64,000 bases of DNA from Eonycteris spelaea (lineage: Eukaryota > Chordata > Mammalia > Chiroptera > Pteropodidae): NCBI GenBank assembly GCA_003508835.1, contig PUFA01000034.1, forward strand, positions 7,342,501-7,406,500. The letters run 5' to 3'. How positions within the stretch are numbered: the first letter of the stretch is position 1; every line of letters begins with the position of its first letter. Below the pieces are notes generated by a model, which was given only the letters and a program-made list of their open reading frames with translations, was not told the origin of the DNA and made no database searches. The translations under genes and the position numbers were made by a program. Below, one piece after another: positions 61,150-64,000 of the stretch.

Positions 61150-61700
61150 ATAACGCAGCAGGTAATTCGGTCGGTGGGAGGGAGGGTTTGCAGACTCCAG
61201 AGGCATCACAGGCTATTTGGAAAATCAGTAAAGCGTTGGTTGCCCGGTGCAGCTGCGGTTGCCATAGGGACGGACTCCTGTGTGTATTCCATCTGCTACA
61301 AGAAGGACAGCTTGGAAACCCCTCATAGGTCTTAAGAAGAAATGAAGCAAACAAATGACTCATCTGGTTAGGAAGGCTGGTTTGACTAAGTAGCTATTTC
61401 AGCAGATTTCCAGCATATGCATGCCACAAATATTTGGTCAAACCAGAAAAATCTCAGACTTCAAAATGAGTTGTAAAAATTATCCAAAGTTCCGTCAGTT
61501 ACTTTGAACGCATGCGTGTTCCCTAAACGCAACAGTGGTGCGACCTTTCTGTGTTAAATTTAGCAAATATACTTTTCAGTGTTTAATCCACATTTTCCTA
61601 AACAATTAATATTAGCTTCTAAACAAAATAAAAGTCTCATTTAACAGGTTCGTTCTAGAGAACGTGGCAAAACCAGACTCGTGCGATGAGTCCATATGGA
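61150..61700. promoter_or_regulatory. CpG-retaining, repeat-free segment; candidate regulatory element
   Basis: Seven CpGs fall within 61154-61271, with further CpGs at 61490-61560 and 61640-61690, against a CpG-poor background. It includes GTTGCCATAGGGAC (61258-61271), an X-box-like sequence with an intact left half, and the palindrome ACGCATGCGT (61508-61517), close to the NRF1 site. No exon or TATA-anchored start is visible. The 73-codon minus frame at 61142-61363 is not convincing. Confidence 0.3.
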
Positions 61701-63281
61701 ATGTGGGGGTCTCACCCACGCTGAAAAAGTTAACTCAAAGTTGTTTGCAACTATATTTTTAGCATTGTCCCTCATTAAACAGAAAGATTGATAGAAAAGC
61801 TGCACAGGTGCTAATATTACTTTTAAGACAAATGTACAGAATTAAAATCCGATGCAGTGCATTTTTGAAAAAAAAAATGTTCTCGTTTCTTAAATTCTTG
61901 AAAAGGAACCAAATATCTTAAATGGAAATTGGGCCACTGGGCAATGACGTTTCAGAGAACACAACATATTTGAAGATGTGGGTGATAGTGGCTGATACTG
62001 TGCATTTCTCTGACCTATTAAAATGAGGTTTTGCCAACTTATTTGGTGGCAAATATCTAACAGCTGGCTGCTGACTAATGTCGTTTTCATTTCATATAAG
62101 TTTAAAATTACAGGATATGGTTAATGCATCAGAAACAGGTTTAGATAAACTAGATCCTCAAAGAGTTTTCTGTGCAAAAGGTAGATCTGAGCAAAATACA
62201 ATCTTTTAGAAGTCATCCCCTAAATAGCCTAACTATTCCTATATCACTACAGAAATTAAATGTTATAGCAGAGTTTTATGACTCAGAATGGCACCTCCAT
62301 AATCTGCTCTACCAAACAAAATGACCATGTGGCTGCTATACCTTTCTAGATGGCAAAGAGTTTATCATCAGAGAATCACAGAAGGGGTGGGTAGGCTAAA
62401 TTTATGCTCCAACATTTTTGCTGAATCAAAAAAAAAAAGTTGCTAAAAGACAGCTAAGTTTCCATATAAAATTGATAACACATTCAGATACTATCTCACT
62501 AATCTCGAACTGAGTGTCTTCAGGTGGCCCTGTTTCTTCTCTTTTCCTGACACTGTCCTCCTGGGGCTCCATCTCTGCCATTGCTTTCATGCCCACACCT
62601 TCCCCAGCTCTCTACCACCCTCAGATTTAGCCACCATCTTTCTCGCTTTCTCATGGTTTTCCCACATCATCTAATTCCTGCTAAATTGTTAACGAATCAT
62701 AATGAATTCATGTGGCCTCTCCTACATGATGTATTTAAGGCTTTTTGCAGAAGCCTTGATTTTTTTAAATATGTTAATAACAAATGGTATATATTCAGGC
62801 ATCATGAAGGAAGGACAGAGATACTTTGGAGCAAAGCAAGGGAGCAAGGGAGTTTTCAACCTCTCATTCTGTCACCTGCCAAATGCTCTATTCCACTTAA
62901 ATGCAGAACTGAACTTTTGCTTACCCTGCATACGATGAATTATGTAATTTATATACTGAGGTAATTTTGAAATTATTAAAGGAATATTCTCTAAACAGCA
63001 TTATATATATACATTTTACATAAACACAATGTACATTTACTTTATTCTCTGAAGATTTACTCATGACTGAATAAAACTTAATCTGTTTAATGGGGAAGAA
63101 ATCAGAAAGGCAAGGCTGAAGAAAATCAGGACTAAGAGATAACCAAGTTATTGGTTTGACAGATTTACAAATATGGAAGAGAAAGATCAAAGAAAAACAT
63201 GGTAGGCTACCTAGGAAGCAAATAGTGAAAAACACAATTTTGTAGGATTTCATTTTAAACAAATATGTTTGACCTTCTTTA
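61701..63281. other. Unassigned sequence
   Basis: No repeat family is recognised. The 127-codon plus frame at 62581-62964 and the 145-codon minus frame at 62921-63358 are the longest in the window but show no domain. The latter starts in the AAAC array and is Leu/Phe-rich because of composition. Confidence 0.4.
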
Positions 63282-63316
63282 AAAACAAACAAACAAACAA
63301 ACAAAACAAACAACAA
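63282..63316 (+). repeat. (AAAC)n simple repeat
   Basis: AAAC units with one irregularity, followed by CAG triplets. Confidence 0.9.
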
Positions 63317-63422
63317 AAACAGCAGCAGAGATTTGACACACCAGAGCAGAATGAGCAAAAATTTAGGTATCTCAAGATTCTAGAATCAGGGTCAAAGTTA
63401 AGTAACCAGAAGGATATAAAAG

Positions 63423-63580
63423 ATTCTTCCTTTCCTTTTCCTCCTCCGCATCCCCCTGCTTCTGCTCTGCTGCTTCTGATGGTGTTCCTTCTCCTTCTCA
63501 TTCTTTTCCTTTTCTCTTTCTCTCCTTCTTGCTCCTCCTCCTCTCTCTCCTTCTCCCCTTTCCTGTCTTTCTTCCTTCTT
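63423..63580 (+). repeat. Polypyrimidine tract
   Basis: About 155 bp that is overwhelmingly C and T on the plus strand with a few purine interruptions (mainly 63447-63490). The long frames here (116 codons plus, 113 codons minus) are Ser/Phe/Leu-rich and Arg/Glu/Lys-rich translations of this tract. Confidence 0.9.
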
Positions 63581-63960
63581 TCATTCAACAAATATATCCC
63601 TGGTACAAACAGTTCTTGATACTAAAGATACAACAGTGAATAAAATAAAGGCTCATTTCTCCAAAGATGTTGTAGCTGGGGGAGACATCCAATGAGCAAT
63701 ATGTACTACAGTGATAAGAGCTGTAAAAATCATCACTCCAGGTTAAGGTGATGGAGAGTATTAGAAAGGGAGCACCCTTGATCCTTTGTCACAGGAAGTC
63801 TCACCGGTAAAGTGAAGGAAGCATCCGGAATGCAGAGGAAACCTAAGCAAGTATTTTGTCTCTTTGGGGAAGAGCCAAGAGACCTGCAGGACATTGAGCA
63901 GGGAAGCAGAGACCAGGACAATGTAGCACAAATTGGTGAAGGCCACGTCCAGAAGGCTTT
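63578..63960 (-). repeat. L2-type LINE 3' fragment, minus strand
   Basis: 'tttcattcaacaaatatatc', 'actaaagatacaacagtgaa', 'tgtagctgggggagacatcc' and 'tactacagtgataagagctg' follow the L2 3' end in reverse. The part beyond about 63760 is uncertain. Confidence 0.55.
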
Positions 63961-64000
63961 CCAGGTAATGGAAGAATTTTTTTTTTGAGGGTGAAAATTG

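Noticed and set aside
61650..61670. 'gttctagagaacg' as a steroid-receptor palindrome
   Set aside because: The half sites are in the wrong relative orientation and spacing for a glucocorticoid or androgen response element.
62581..62964. A 127-codon plus-strand frame
   Set aside because: It has no recognisable domain, an overlapping 78-codon frame of equal quality, and no splice or promoter context.
62921..63358. The longest open reading frame, 145 codons on the minus strand
   Set aside because: It begins in the AAAC array, is Leu/Phe/Val-rich by composition, has no domain and lies in AT-rich non-coding DNA.
63250..63619. Opposite frames of 113 and 116 codons
   Set aside because: Both are translations of the polypyrimidine tract (Arg/Glu/Lys-rich on one strand, Ser/Leu/Phe-rich on the other).

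Overview
This is a 64-kb piece of mammalian genomic DNA with no gene I can support. It is AT-rich, CpG-poor and full of decayed retroposons and DNA-transposon fossils. Every open reading frame is short (at most 145 codons), and the longer ones run through simple repeats or through LINE-1 (L1) remnants. I read it as an intergenic gene desert or a very large intron. All repeat names come from comparing the sequence by eye with remembered family consensus sequences; no search was run, so ends are approximate (usually within 10-40 bases) and subfamily names are mostly withheld.

Organism: MIR, L2, MaLR LTRs, MER5A, Tigger and old L1 copies together indicate a placental mammal. The L1 3' ends near 8.7, 34.4 and 53.7 kb are of types I associate with Laurasiatheria; those near 8.7 and 53.7 kb look bat-like to me. 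No primate Alu, rodent B1/B2, carnivore tRNA-Lys SINE, ruminant BovA/Bov-tA, horse ERE or vesper-bat VES element was seen, and all L1 copies look old. A 5S-rRNA-derived retroposon at 27.5-27.7 kb would fit a fruit bat (Pteropodidae), where 5S-derived SINEs and loss of L1 activity are known. That assignment is inference, about even odds.

Layout. 0-9 kb: sense L1 3' ends, a MaLR-type LTR, MIR and L2 tails, and an inverted MIR pair. 10-16 kb: an antisense L1 keeping a readable ORF2 C-terminus, L2, an MLT1 LTR, a non-repeat patch with a perfect RFX-type X-box, then an L1 3' UTR and L2. 16-28 kb: CA and CT microsatellites, antisense L1 pieces, MIRs, a Tigger, and a MIR split by the 5S-derived element. 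28-37 kb: MER5A, an L1 with a 5' inversion, and several sense L1 fragments including a long ORF2 stretch. 37-44 kb: TG repeat, an LTR-like repeat, a 460-bp AT minisatellite, and a three-deep nest (MIR, Tigger, Tigger). 44-64 kb: mostly unassigned sequence, then an MLT1 LTR with a strong G-quadruplex motif, antisense L1 ORF2, L1 and L2 pieces, a CpG-retaining non-repeat segment at 61.1-61.7 kb, and a polypyrimidine tract.

No genes act together here. The possible functional content is regulatory (13.5-13.7 kb, 38.1-38.4 kb, 61.1-61.7 kb) and is unproven. I found no convincing new biological system. The most unusual objects are the 5S-derived composite insertion, the nested Tigger stack, the 5'-inverted L1 and the AT minisatellite.
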